Made by a program: the position numbers and the translations under genes. Shown in pieces: positions 12,111 to 21,984 of a DNA stretch of 64,000 bases. Every line of letters starts with the position of its first letter. The first letter of the stretch is position 1. The notes beneath the pieces are model-generated. The model made no database searches and was not told the origin of the DNA. It saw nothing but the letters and a program-made list of their open reading frames with translations. Source of the stretch: Symbiodinium natans (lineage: Eukaryota; Sar; Dinophyceae; Suessiales; Symbiodiniaceae); NCBI GenBank assembly GCA_905221605.1, contig CAJNDS010000491.1, positions 494,001 to 558,000 on the forward strand, read 5' to 3'.

Positions 12111-12957
12111 TAGGCCGACCATTGCGACTGTGTGCAGCTAAGGAAATGCATGGCCCGACCATACGCCTACGCCTGACACACAGCAGGACGAAGCCGCTCG
12201 TCATTGAATAGTATTTAAGTAAGGCGAAAATGAGTAGGCCGACCATTGCGACTGTGTGCAGCTAAGGAAATGCACGGCCAGACCATACGCCTACGCCTGA
12301 CACACAGCAGGACGAAGCCGCTCGTCATTGAATGGTATTTAAGTAAGGCGAAAATGAGTAGGCCGACCATTGCGACTGTGTGCAGCTAAGGAAATGCATG
12401 GCCAGACCATACGCCTACGCCTGACACACAGCAGGACGAAGCCGCTCGTCATTGAATGGTATTTAAGTAAGGCGAAAATGAGTAGGCCGACCATTGCGAC
12501 TGTGTGCAGCTAAGGAAATGCATGGCCCGACGCCTACGCCTGACACACAGCAGGACGAAGCCGCTCGTCATTGACTGGTATTTAAGGCGAAAATGAGTAG
12601 GCCGACCATTGCGACTGTGTGCAGCTAAGGAAATGCATGGCCCGACCATACGCCTACGCCTGACACACAGCAGGACGAAGCCGCTCGTCATTGAATGGTA
12701 TTAAGTAAGGCGAAAATGAGTAGGCCGACCATTGCGACTGTGTGCAGCTAAGGAAATGCATGGCCCGACGCCTACGCCTGACACACAGCAGGACGAAGCC
12801 GCTCGTCATTGACTGGTATTTAAGGCGAAAATGAGTAGGCCGACCATTGCGACTGTGTGCAGCTAAGGAAATGCATGGCCCGACCATACGCCTACGCCTG
12901 ACACACAGCAGGACGAAGCCGCTCGTCATTGATTATATGATTAAGTAAGGCGAAATT
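12111..12957 (+). repeat. 124-bp tandem repeat array, seven units
   Basis: Unit starts (taggccgaccattgcgac) fall at 12111, 12235, 12359, 12483, 12598, 12721 and 12836, giving unit lengths of 124, 124, 124, 115, 123 and 115. The last four units form two nearly identical 238-bp pairs (12483-12720 and 12721-12957), so the array has a higher-order period. The 115-bp units lack about nine bases of the long form. Identical arginine-rich minus-strand frames simply mirror the repeat and are not taken as genes. Confidence 0.95.
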
Positions 12958-13724
12958 GTCTATATTAAATTTAGTAAACTACAAGGTTCCTTTAATGTAG
13001 TGGTGAGTGTATATTATATGGGGTGTCCATTTGGGGGTACAAGATATAAACCCTGTTTACCCTGTTTCATGTTGATTCGATACATAACAACTGTCCATAC
13101 TAGCCGCTGTAATGCCAAGGTCCTCCATCCTGGTGGTTCTTGTTGCTCCCGTTCAAGACCGAGGCAGAGCTGTGAGTTTTAAACTCGCAATTTCATGACT
13201 GATGATTCCAGAAATTTTGTAGATTACTATTAGTTCGTGATGGTCTCATTGAGAGGACGCTGCCTGGCACAACGTCCGTGCAGTGGCGCCAGATCCTGTC
13301 TGATCGACGAGGAACGGCTGTTCATTGGCCGTTGGTTGTTGCCCCACGAGTAGGCTAGTTGACATGCAGCCAAGGCCTTGAACCGCGGTCACCCCTGCTG
13401 CACGATGTGATCTTCCAAGGCCCGTGACTTTGCTTGACACTGCTTGTCGTCCTGAGATTGCGGTCGGGCTGAGACAGTGTTGCTGCGCCACGCATCACGC
13501 ACGATCGCCTCAGAACGAAGGTTCAAGCGTCCGGCTGGCTTCAAGTGTCGAAGTCACAGTGACAGACAGTTCCATGACACGTGACTGACAGTAGTAGCCA
13601 CGTGACAGACTAGTACTCAGTTGGCAGCCTTGAAGTCAAGTGGCAGCAGCTCAGACCGTAGCAGCTTTGAAACAGTAGCCGGACCGTAGCAGCCTTGATT
13701 GAATTGGCAGCTGGGTCGAAAGCC
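12958..13724. other. Spacer upstream of the gene cluster
   Basis: No exon is recognised. The last 150 bp contain repeated words such as agcagcttgaa, cagtag and gtgacagac, which could be promoter-proximal sequence for the gene starting at 13725; this is a positional inference only. Confidence 0.4.
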
Positions 13725-14349
13725 ATGTCAACTCGTCGTGGGGTTCCAGCAGATGCGGCCGAAAGGAAAAGACTGGAAAAGCTCGCCATTACGTTTGGTG
13801 TGTTGGCCGGGGACCCCCAGGCGCTCCCAGATGATTGAATAATGTGCGCAAATTCAGGCCTAAACCTTAAAGCCTATAATTTGCTCGTGAGGCCCAAGCC
13901 CGACTTGGTGAAGAAGCACGTGAAGCCTACATGAACTCCGCGTACTACTCGCCCGTCGGAGATGGGGACCTCAGCAAGGCCGACGACTTTCAGTGCTGGT
14001 TTGGGGGGGGGGGGGTCTGGGGTGTCAGGGTTTACGATTTAAGGGTTTAAAGTTTAACAGCGACAGGTCAAGACCGCTGTGGGCGAGAAGGCGCCCCACC
14101 TGGAGTATTTGTGCCAGGTGCTCCGGTGCGATGATTTGAGCTGGTGCGTGTCTGGGATGGCATGCAAGGGGGGAATGTCCGTCAAAGTCAGACAGACTTC
14201 TGACTATTAACCTTGAGTGACTTCAATTCTACCTGTCATCTGAGTCGATCTCCGCGTTGCTGCACCACTCGCCGCTTGGGGCATCGTTCGCGCATGCCCT
14301 GACGCCGAAGCTCGTCCGACAGGCTGCTTGTCCAGACTGTGACCTGTAA
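13725..14349 (+). CDS. Four-exon gene of unknown function
   Basis: Four consecutive stretches read as protein in different frames, as expected for short exons. Exon 1 (13725-13835) starts with ATG in the context agccATG and encodes MSTRRGVPADAAERKRLEKL followed by 17 residues. Exon 2 lies at about 13890-14005 (reads EEAREAYMNSAYYSPVGDGD). Exon 3 lies at about 14064-14207 (reads EKAPHLEYLCQVLRCDDLSW). Exon 4 runs from about 14233 to a TAA at 14347-14349 (ends RQAACPDCDL). The second intron contains a poly-G run. The family is not recognised. The charged N-terminus and the C-x-x-C at the end are the only notable features. It may continue into the exon at 14493. The exon borders are inferred from frame content, not from clear GT-AG sites. 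Confidence 0.5.
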
Positions 14350-14366
14350 ACGACAGTTTGAGAATG

Positions 14367-14494
14367 TTAGGGTTTAGGGCGGTTTTAGGGGTGCGGGTTT
14401 AGGGTCGGTGTAGGGTTTAGATGATAGGGTTTAAGGGTTAATAAATAAGGGTTGAGGGTTTGGGGTTTAATAAGTGTTTAGGGTTTAGGGTTAA
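14367..14494 (+). repeat. Degenerate TTTAGGG array
   Basis: TTTAGGG units separated by variant bases and short insertions, on the sense strand of the flanking genes. It lies between the 13.7-kb gene and the next exon and may be intronic if the two belong together. Confidence 0.85.
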
Positions 14495-15481
14495 GTTACT
14501 GCCCAATCCCGGATGCAAAAGGGTTTAGCGTTTGGGGTTGCTGTGACCCAGGTTCTGTTCCACCGACGTGGGTACAAGATCAAGAAGAACCGCAAAAATC
14601 CCTCCGCCTTGATCGCAACCCACTGCCGCGAGAAGATCCACCATCTCAGCCTTCTGGCAGCACTTGGTTCGATTCTTTTCAATTCTGTGATCCGGCCTGC
14701 CCTGCGTGACAGACTTGCTGCTTCGTGCTGACTAAGATAAGACGATGCCCGGCGGACTTGGGTGGAGTGGAAAGGTGGACAGAAAGGCCCAGGCCGAGGA
14801 TGAGGCTGAGGGCGGCGAGTCCGAGGAGTCCGGGTCCGACGAAAATGAGGACGAGGCTGGGTGGACGGGAACTGTGGCGCGGTGCTTGATCAGTGTGACA
14901 GAGCACAAACTGCGTGTTCCCGCATTCCTGTAGCCAGGAGATCGACCCGGACGAGGAAGGGCGTGACAACGAGCCCGGACAGCCGTCGGAGTTTCCGGGC
15001 GAGAAGCCAGCCTGCAAGGCCCCGCCCGACTTTGACAAGATGGAAGCAGCTCAAAAGGCTGCCGCTCAGGCCGAAGCCACCCCCGAAACCACCCAGGCCG
15101 AAGCCACCCCCGAAGCCACCCAGGCCGAAGCCCAGCCCGCCACCGAGGCCGAAGCCCAGCCCGCTGCCAAGGCCGAACAGCCCGCCGCCAAGCCCAAAGG
15201 CAAAGGACAGCCCACAGCGCAGGGCGCCACGGTGGAGGTGAAGCCAAAGCCGCCCGCCGTGCCCGTCGTCCAACCACCGCCACCCAAGGTGGCAGGCTCG
15301 CGTGGAATTCAGTTTGTTTTATTAAGTTTAAATGAATCAAATGCACGGATGTGAATCTGAAGGACCGCCGGCCGACACTATCCAGGACGACGAGGACGAT
15401 GACGATGGAGCTTGGACCGACGAGCAGTGGTCCTATGGTTGGGGGTGGTGGCCCGCCTGGTGTCCGGGCAGCAAGTATTAG
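14493..15481 (+). CDS. Acidic and Ala/Pro/Glu-rich multi-exon gene
   Basis: Candidate exons, all plus strand: 14493-14702 (proline-rich, includes PLPREDPPSQPSGSTWFDSF); 14745-14870 (starts ATG, MPGGLGWSGKVDRKAQAEDE, then strongly acidic); 14936-15305 (acidic start, then repeats of the type AEATPEATQ followed by AAKAEQPAAKPKGKG and a proline run); and 15362-15481 (DDEDDDDGAWTDEQW, tryptophan-rich end, stop TAG). The composition suggests a disordered, charged linker protein; no catalytic domain is seen. The alanine-proline repeats have probably arisen by slippage of the underlying ccgaagccac units. A diverged copy of 14634-14790 occurs twice at 18.77-19.06 kb, so part of this gene has been copied nearby. 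Exon joins are approximate. Confidence 0.5.
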
Positions 15482-15707
15482 TTATTAATGGTTTCAGCCT
15501 CAGTCAGCCTGCAGTGTGTTGGAGTTTGTTATCTGCGTGCACATGAACTCAGCTCAGGTACCGCCAGACGGAAAGGCCGAATCCTCCTGCGAAGCAGCCG
15601 CCATCGAAGCCAGCTGCCTGAGAGGCTGAATGTGAATAGGCCGTCGACCACGTGGGATTGGGAGACCGATGATTCATGATGACGTTGTTCACTGCTCACT
15701 ACGGTGT
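15482..15707 (+). other. Possible small exon downstream of the acidic gene
   Basis: The 3' part (about 15600-15679) reads NRPSTTWDWETDDS then TGA, similar in style to the acidic tryptophan-containing exon just upstream. It could be a further 3' exon or a copy of one. Confidence 0.3.
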
Positions 15708-15808
15708 CTAGGGTTTAAGTTTAGGGTTCAGGTTTAGAGTTTATGCATTCGGGTTTTAAATTCAATTAGTTAGGGTTTAGGTTTAGGGTTTAAGGGTTTA
15801 GGGGTTCA
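15708..15808 (+). repeat. Degenerate TTTAGGG array
   Basis: TTTAGGG units interrupted by variants such as tttaagtttaggg and ggtttagag. It divides the acidic gene from the region before the lysine-rich gene. Confidence 0.85.
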
Positions 15809-16514
15809 AGCCGTACCCAGAAGTGGAACGTGTGGTGATCCATATCCGCACATGTCCCCTGGGTGTGGCTTCCGCCTGATTGGATAGAGCTCGTTCAAAA
15901 AAACGGTTTCGGGTTTAGGGTTTAGCCCCCCGCACGGTTCTGGTTTTCGTGATCCTGCGTGGTCCGTTTTGCCGCCCAAATTGAAGACCGAGCAGCGACT
16001 TGACGCGCGAGCTGAACAGGGCGCTTGCGACTTTATGTTAGTGGTTACTGGTGAGTGAGACAGGCAAGCTTCCCTGTGACAGGAGTACGCTGGATGGTTT
16101 TTGCCGTGTGCTGGGGGCTTACAGACTTCAAGCTGTCTTTGCTGGTCGGAATGGATGGTTGTTTGCATGTTTTAACTCATTGAGCCTGGGCCGGCCCAGG
16201 TTCGATAGTGACTCGGCGCTGGACAAGTTGAAGCCTGGCCCGGTCGATCGAAAGCCGGGTTCTGAGTGCAGCCGTTTAAGACGATGACATCCGCAAAGCA
16301 CTTTGCCTGGCTTGCGAGACCGACTTCCGGCTCAATGGTTGCTCGATTTTGATTTTCAAAGACTGATCGCGCCCATACACACACATAAAAGATTTCCACC
16401 AAGTAGAATAATACCTGTCAAACAATCACCAGTCTTTAAAACAGGGAAACCAGGAGGTCGGTTTAGACAGATCGATAATAATCCAGGGCAGGCCGACAGC
16501 TGGCCGAACGGCCG
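15809..16514. other. Spacer with no clear gene
   Basis: Contains a short GGGTTTAGGGTTTAG patch at 15910-15925. Frames on both strands are open for up to 120 codons, but none has recognisable features. It may contain exons of the next gene that I could not identify. Confidence 0.4.
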
Positions 16515-17617
16515 ATGGAAGCAGCTCACTGCAAGATTCAGCCCAAGATGCCGCTGAACCCCCGGCGATCTGGATCGAACCCACCACAGCAACCGAGGCA
16601 TGCGCCGGTTGCGCAAGATCAACAGAAGAAAAAGAAGAAGAAGACTGGCGACCAACAGGCCCGCAATCAAAGACGGCTGAAAAAGAAGGCCGACAAAGCA
16701 AAAGCAGACCGCTCCTTGGATCGCATTTTGGGTATTTTTTCTCGACTCGTCATATTGTACTACCCAGTAGTATTATCCTCCATGGTCTGGAGGAGCTCCA
16801 AGTCCAGGCCGAAATGGGCAGGAACCCTGACATGTGGTACCAGCGTGGCCTTGAGAAAGGCAAAGAGGACGGCTACAAGTTGGGCTGGGACGAAGGCAAC
16901 AAGCATGGCCACGACAAGGGCTACGCAGATGGACTCCAGAGAGGTTGGTGGAAAGGCTACAACAAGAGGAAGGACGAGGAGGATGGCAGGTTGGATTTAC
17001 CGTGGCGTACAGGGCCGCGTCCATGGAATCGTGCGCCGGACGACGGCCAGGACGGCAAGGGCCAGGACGGCAAGGGCAAGGGCAAAGGTGCAGGCAAGCC
17101 CTCGAAGCCCGACGACGCAGCGAGAAAGGCCGTGGCCGTCAAGACCGACGCAGCCGTTGCAAAAGCCAGGACCTCTATGGTGGAAGTTATGAATTTGGTG
17201 CAGACGGCCGCCGACGCTAAGCGGAAGGAAGCAGACCAGAAGGCGGCCAACAAGGAGAAGAAAGAACGGGAAGCAGCCCAGAAGAGCGTCGACAAGGAGA
17301 GGAAGACCGTCGACAAGAAGAACGAAAAGGAGAGGCAGACCGTTGACAAGAAGAACGATAGAAAGGAGACCGCGTCAGCTTCAGATTCAATGTCAAAGAC
17401 AAAACAAGCCAAGGAAGCAGCCCAGCAGGCCGTCGACAAGGAGAAGAAAGGGGAACCAGCCCAGAAGACCGTCCAGAAGGAGAGGAAGACCGTCGACAAG
17501 AAGAAGGCCCCGCCCGAGTCCGCCGACAAGGCCGTCAGCGACAATTCTCAGAAGACCGACAAGGCCGACAAGAAGCGCAAGCGAAAGTCATCGTCGTCCA
17601 GTTACTACTCAGACTGA
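16515..17617 (+). CDS. Lysine-rich protein with GxxxG-periodic segment
   Basis: Exon 1 (16515 to about 16735) begins with ATG and encodes a basic peptide with a run of six lysines and RRLKKKADKAKADRSLDRIL. After a short AT-rich intron, exon 2 (about 16783-17617) continues in one frame to TGA. It first encodes a segment with glycine roughly every fourth residue (RGLEKGKEDGYKLGWDEGNK, then HDKGYADGLQRGWWKGYNK), then a G/K/D-rich linker, an alanine-rich helix, and repeats of the type KSVDKERKTVDKKNEKERQ with long coiled-coil propensity, ending KKRKRKSSSSSYYSD. The glycine periodicity resembles helical GxxxG segments such as those in FliH/YscL proteins, but that is a similarity of pattern only. 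The KKRKRK near the end could be a nuclear localisation signal. Function unknown. Confidence 0.6.
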
Positions 17618-17740
17618 CAACGACAATGGGCCGACATTGATGACAAAAAAGAGTGCACGTGGCAGTGTTAATCTGACTGAATCTGAATCTGAAAGACCCG
17701 TAACCATGACATCCCTGGCCTTCTTGCGCTTGAATCCATT

Positions 17741-18085
17741 CCCAGGCCCGAAGCTTCGAACTCCGGCTGGCGCGTCAGTTCCGATTCCTTTGTCCGAGTC
17801 CTGAGCCTGATAGAACATCGTCGCAGAAAGCCTAGTAGCCTAAGCTGTTTCCTCACATCCTTGTTGCGACCCTCTGCTTCCAGGCCCTAAGCTCCGAAGA
17901 CCGGCCGGTGCCTCACGTTCGCTTCTTCCGACGATAGACAGCGTCCGAATCCGCTCGCCAGGCCCGAAGCTTCCAACCCCGGCCGGTGCCGAATGAAGAT
18001 GGTCGTTGAAAGCTTAGAGTAATATCATCCTCGTTGCGCAGCTCCCAGGCCCGAAGCTTTGAACTCGGACCGGTGCCCCATGTTC
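17741..18085 (+). repeat. Four copies of a 34-bp repeat encoding PGPKLRxPAGA
   Basis: The motif ccaggcccgaagctt, a short variable piece, then ccggccggtgcc starts at about 17741, 17881, 17960 and 18047. At least three copies fall in open frames that read PGPKLRTPAGAS, PGPKLRRPAGAS and PGPKLPTPAGA, each followed soon by a stop. The fourth copy has an open frame ending EGPIVPRSTPAPVAKEVRVPD with a stop near 18163. They may be duplicated small exons or a minisatellite within a 3' region. Beyond 18240 another open segment runs to a TAG near 18396. Confidence 0.55.
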
Positions 18086-18444
18086 GTGCGCAAGGGCGAG
18101 GGTCCGATTGTGCCAAGGTCAACCCCTGCACCAGTGGCAAAGGAAGTGCGAGTTCCCGACTGACAGATGACGTCCGAGCCAGTGGCTCCGACGTCATGGG
18201 GTCCGTCGGGAACTCGTCGGTTCCTTTGCTGCTGGTGCTGCTGGCACCTCTTCCAGCACGAGGCCGAGGCACAGCTCAGAGAGTCTAGTAGTCATTGACG
18301 AGCGAGCAGATCGATTCCCTTCCACGCAGGTCGATGCCAGCTGCAGACGCAGAAGCAGCCCGAAGGCTCGGGCACGGTTGGGGTCGGTCTTGGTTTAGGT
18401 GTTACCAGTTTTGTTCCTTGGAAATCTGCGATTTGGGAGCTGTC

Positions 18445-18508
18445 AGGGTTTAGGGTTTGGGGTTTAGGGTTTAGGGTTTTTTAGGGTTTTTTAGGGTTTT
18501 AGGGTTTG
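18445..18508 (+). repeat. TTTAGGG array
   Basis: Six TTTAGGG-like units with T-run expansions (ttttttaggg). A CCCTAAA array in the opposite orientation follows at 18645. Confidence 0.9.
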
Positions 18509-18644
18509 CAACTCCCGCAAGTGTTTGGAATGGTTGTGGTTGAAAAGACTAAGAACGATTAGTTATTTTTGTTCAAGCAGGTTTTTTAAAGCCCCACTCC
18601 TGAGCCCACGACTAGGCCGCTTTTATCTAGTTCGAGCAGATGAA

Positions 18645-18730
18645 CCCTAAACCCTAGACCCTCATACCTCAACTTAACCCTAAACCCTCCTAAACCCTAA
18701 ACCGAAACCCTAACCCTAAACCCTAAACCG
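18645..18730 (-). repeat. Degenerate CCCTAAA array
   Basis: CCCTAAA units with tcataccctc-type interruptions, read on the plus strand. Confidence 0.85.
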
Positions 18731-18767
18731 TTGATAGCCTGCCTTGTGCGAGTGCGAGAGCCGAAAG

Positions 18768-19055
18768 CGTTGATAGCCCGTCATTGCCGGGAAAAGATCC
18801 ACCATCTCAGCCTTCTGGCAGCATGTGCTGTGTTTCTTGACTGCTCCGGCGAGCCCGCTGCGTGCTAACTAAGATGACACCGTACCTGGCGGACTTGGAT
18901 GGACATGTTGATAGACCGTCATTGCCGGGCCCGGGAAAGATCCACCATCTCAGCCTTCTGGCAGCACGTGGTGTGTTTCTAGACTGATCCGGCGAGCCCG
19001 ATGCGTGCTAACTAAGATGTCATGCCTTGCGGACTTGGATGGAAAGGTTAAACAG
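18768..19055 (+). repeat. Tandem pair of about 143-bp units copied from the 14.6-kb gene
   Basis: Both units contain gatccaccatctcagccttc and end in ctaactaagatg plus gcggacttggatgga. The same blocks occur once at 14634-14790 in the acidic gene (ggcggacttgggtggagtgg). The units are therefore duplicated gene fragments. They do not retain a long open frame and are probably non-functional. Confidence 0.75.
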
Positions 19056-19069
19056 AAGAAGGCCGATGA

Positions 19070-19480
19070 TGGCACTTGAGCAACCTTGTTGGGTCCTTGG
19101 TCCTTCGTGTTGCTCATGTGCTTGATGCTGTTCTGTTGTTGCATGTTCTTATCCCTACCAATGAGCAGCTGTATGCCCACTGGTTGGCAGCTGCTCACAC
19201 ACCAATGGCCGGGTGTGGGGACGGGTGATGCCACGGTGGGTCCCGGAGCCTAGGGGGGGGTTGGGGCCAACCAGCAGTGGGCATTTGCTGATGACAGCTG
19301 GACACATGGGCTAACGTGCCAGCTGGCCCCCCCCTATCATGGCGTTGCCCCCGTGTGTCGATCCCTACCATGGGAGGCCACTTGAGCAACCTTGTTGGGT
19401 CCTTGGTCCGAGGCCTGTGTTGTTGCATGTTTGTGATGGCTCGTCCTTGCATGTTCTCACGCGGTTGTGATGTGTACCCT
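19070..19480 (+). repeat. Direct-repeat block enclosing a structured element
   Basis: The phrase cacttgagcaaccttgttgg plus gtccttggtcc occurs at 19070-19102 and 19377-19409. Between them, 19150-19380 is a copy of an element that recurs at 21985-22285. The two share ccctaccaa, ggccgggt, a hairpin with loop core tgggctaacgtg (19295-19325), and atgggaggcca near the 3' end. The hairpin stem is cagctgg/ccagctg. Probably non-coding. Confidence 0.65.
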
Positions 19481-19680
19481 CCTTAGACGAACCTTAAGCC
19501 TCACACCCTGAACCTAAACCGTAGAACTTCAACCCCAAACACCAACCCCTCCATTCACAGCACAGGCAGGGAGGCGATAGAAAAAAACGTAAACCCTACA
19601 CTGAAGAAAAACCCTAAACCTAACACCTTCCTGAATATTTTATTTGAAACCCTACAGATTGACTGCAACCCCAAACCCTT
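19481..19680 (-). repeat. Very degenerate CCCTAAA-like stretch
   Basis: Scattered fragments such as accctaaacc, ccctacactg and ccccaaaccc suggest an old, decayed CCCTAAA array. No gene. Confidence 0.5.
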
Positions 19681-19686
19681 AATTTG

Positions 19687-19883
19687 CGCTTGCAGGACTC
19701 AAAGCAGAGCCAGCGTGAGGCGGACGGCGTAGGTGGAGGGAGATACCATCGCGATACCATCGCGATGGTGTCCCCCTCTGCCTACACAGGACCGAGTCAG
19801 GATTGTGTCAGCAAAGCTAGCAAGCTTCTCGGACTTGACCGTTCCATGCCATTGCGCTTGCAGGAGTCAAATTGCGGCCAGCG
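19687..19883. repeat. Module with hairpin 1 and 29-bp direct repeats
   Basis: cgcttgcaggactcaaagca at 19687 recurs, slightly changed, at 19855 (cgcttgcaggagtcaaattg). Inside, 19729-19785 forms a hairpin with arms of 26 bp (22 matching) around a 5-base loop, built on ataccatcgcga and tcgcgatggtgt. Confidence 0.7.
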
Positions 19884-19934
19884 CTGGACCGTCAGGCAGC
19901 CCTGCCACCCCAGCGCTGCCTCTGCAGCCGGTTT

Positions 19935-20004
19935 CTGTCCTCGCGCACGGAGGAGTGCCTGGCATTCAATTGAATGCTCGGTACTCTTCCGCGCGCGAGG
20001 ACAG
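19935..20004. repeat. Near-perfect 70-bp palindrome (hairpin 2)
   Basis: Left arm 19935-19969 begins ctgtcctcgcgc and ends gcattcaa; right arm 19970-20004 is its reverse complement at 30 of 35 positions, with no loop. It could be a foldback element or the precursor of a small RNA. It has no coding character. Confidence 0.8.
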
Positions 20005-20409
20005 AGCAGTGCTTGCCTGGGACCTGGTTGATCCCATCGCCGCCGCCCGCGCTTGTGCATGACATGGACATGGAAGTTGCTTTGCCAAGGTCGAGAGAAG
20101 CGAAGCGAGACCGACGGCTTCAGTGAGAAAGCACGCTTCTCAGATTTCCACACTGCGCTTTGAAGTCAGCAGCTTGTGGCCTTCGACGTCTTGACTTGCT
20201 GTAGCCCGAGGCTCGAGGTCTAACCTGACATAGTATCTGAATAAGACTAGCGCGATGGTCCGAACGCTGGTCCGGCTCGGATCTCTGGATCCCTCTTTCT
20301 GCTCTCCTACTTCGAAGGCCGAGCAACCAGGCTTTTGCAAATTTCACACCAGGAAATCTGTGATGTCATTGCCAGCAATGTCTTTTTTGTGTTTCCTGTT
20401 CATGTCTGT

Positions 20410-20570
20410 GGGTTTAGGGTTGAGGGTTTTGGGTTCTGGGGTTTAAAATGTAGGGTTTTAGAGGGTTTTAATAGGGTTTCGTGTTTAGGGTTATTTAGGC
20501 TTTAGGGTTCAGGGTTTGGGATTTTAGGCTGTGGGACGGCCTAGGGCTTAGGGTTCAGGGTCTAGGGTTT
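20410..20570 (+). repeat. Degenerate TTTAGGG array
   Basis: Telomere-like units with many substitutions over 160 bp. Confidence 0.8.
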
Positions 20571-20749
20571 ACGCGTGGGGGTCGGGTGCAGGGGGCGTGT
20601 GTCCTCAAACTTGCTGTTTTGTGCCGTGCAGCGTTGTTTTTTTCTCTGGAATTGTCCAATTTCGACGTTAAATGGGTCTGGAATGGCGTTTCGGTGCTCG
20701 GAACGCGCAAAATGGGTTCGGACGGACGTATCATGAGGATTCACGCCAG

Positions 20750-21955
20750 ACACATGTGTTTTTGCAGTTTTCGGGCCTGGAAATGTGCGATTGTCGGAAG
20801 GGCATTTTTCGGGCTTGGAAGATACAATTTCAATGTCCAAAAGGCTCTGGAAGGGGGCGTATGGGGGAAGGCTTCTTACTACCAGACAAGGTCTTTTTGC
20901 AGTGTACGGGCTTGGAAATGTGTGGCGCTTTCGACTCGGAAGCTCCAATTTGGCCAGACAGAGGTGTTTTTGCAGTTTTCGGGCCATGAAATCTGCAAAT
21001 TGAGCGTTTCAAAGGTAAGTTAAGGGCCTTTTTGGGGCTGGGAACGGGCCATTTCGGTGGCAATACAGGCCTACCATGAGGATTTACGCCAGGCAGAGGC
21101 CTTTTTGCAGTTTTCGGGCTCGGAAATGTGCAGTTTGGGCGTTGGAAAGGGTTGAAAGGGCGTTTTCGTGCTTGGAAGGTGCCATTTCGGCTTGAAACAG
21201 GTCTGGAAGGACGGAATCCCGAATATTAAATAGCTACCCTACCGCTCAAGTAATAAGTACCCCGCAATTATAGCTGTATATTGGGGAGGGGGGAGGGTTA
21301 TCGTGGGGATTTATGCCAGACAGATGCGTTTTCGCAGTTTTCGGCCTGGGAAATGTGCAATTTGAGCGTTGGGAACGGTTTGAAAGGGCGTTTTCGGGCT
21401 CGGAGTCGGCATTTTGGCTTCAAAACAGTAACCTGTCTGGAAGGATGGAATCCCCTCCGCCTAGCAATATGATTAAATTGTTTCCCTACCTCCCGATAAT
21501 AAGTACCCCTAAATTATGGCTGTATATTGGGGAGGGGGGGCTATTATTGTGAGGATTTATACCAGACAGATGCGTTTTCGCAGTTTTCGGGCTGGGAAAT
21601 GTGCAATTTGAGCGTTGGGAACGGTTTGAAAGGGCGTTTTCGGGCTCGGAGTCTGCCATTTTGGCTTCAAAACAGTAACATGTCTGGAAGGATGGAATCC
21701 CCTCTGCCTAGCAATATTATTAAATTGTTTCCCTACCTCCCGATAATAAGTACCCCTAAATTATGGCTGTATATTGGGGAGGGGGGGCTATTATTGTGAG
21801 GATTTATACCAGACAGATGCGTTTTCGCAGTTTTCGGGCTGGGAAATGTGCAATTTGGGCGTTGGGAAGGGTCTGAAAGGGCGTTTTCGGGCTCGCAAAT
21901 GTGCCATTTCGGCATGAGTCTGGAAGGGTGTACCGTGAGGATTTAGGGTTTGGCT
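20750..21955 (+). repeat. Tandem repeats with TTTTGCAGTTTTCGGGC core
   Basis: A core of gca-gttttcgggc followed by ggaaatgtgcaatttgagcg and aagggcgttttcgggct occurs at about 20755, 20895, 20963, 21096, 21327, 21570 and 21818. The last three are parts of 247-bp units (including cctcccgataataagtaccc and atattggggagggg) that are almost identical. Open frames across it are translations of the repeat. Single diverged cores also lie near 22370, 26090 and 26210. Confidence 0.9.
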
Positions 21956-21984
21956 GGGAGGCCGAGCTTGAAGGAGGGAGGGTG

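Noticed and set aside
12013-12929. Minus-strand frames with repeated VLLCVRRRRMVGP peptides
   Set aside because: They follow directly from the tandem repeat and contain no domain.
12111-12957. Possible CRISPR array
   Set aside because: The units are contiguous and nearly identical over 115-124 bp, with no short repeat/unique spacer alternation; the organism is eukaryotic.
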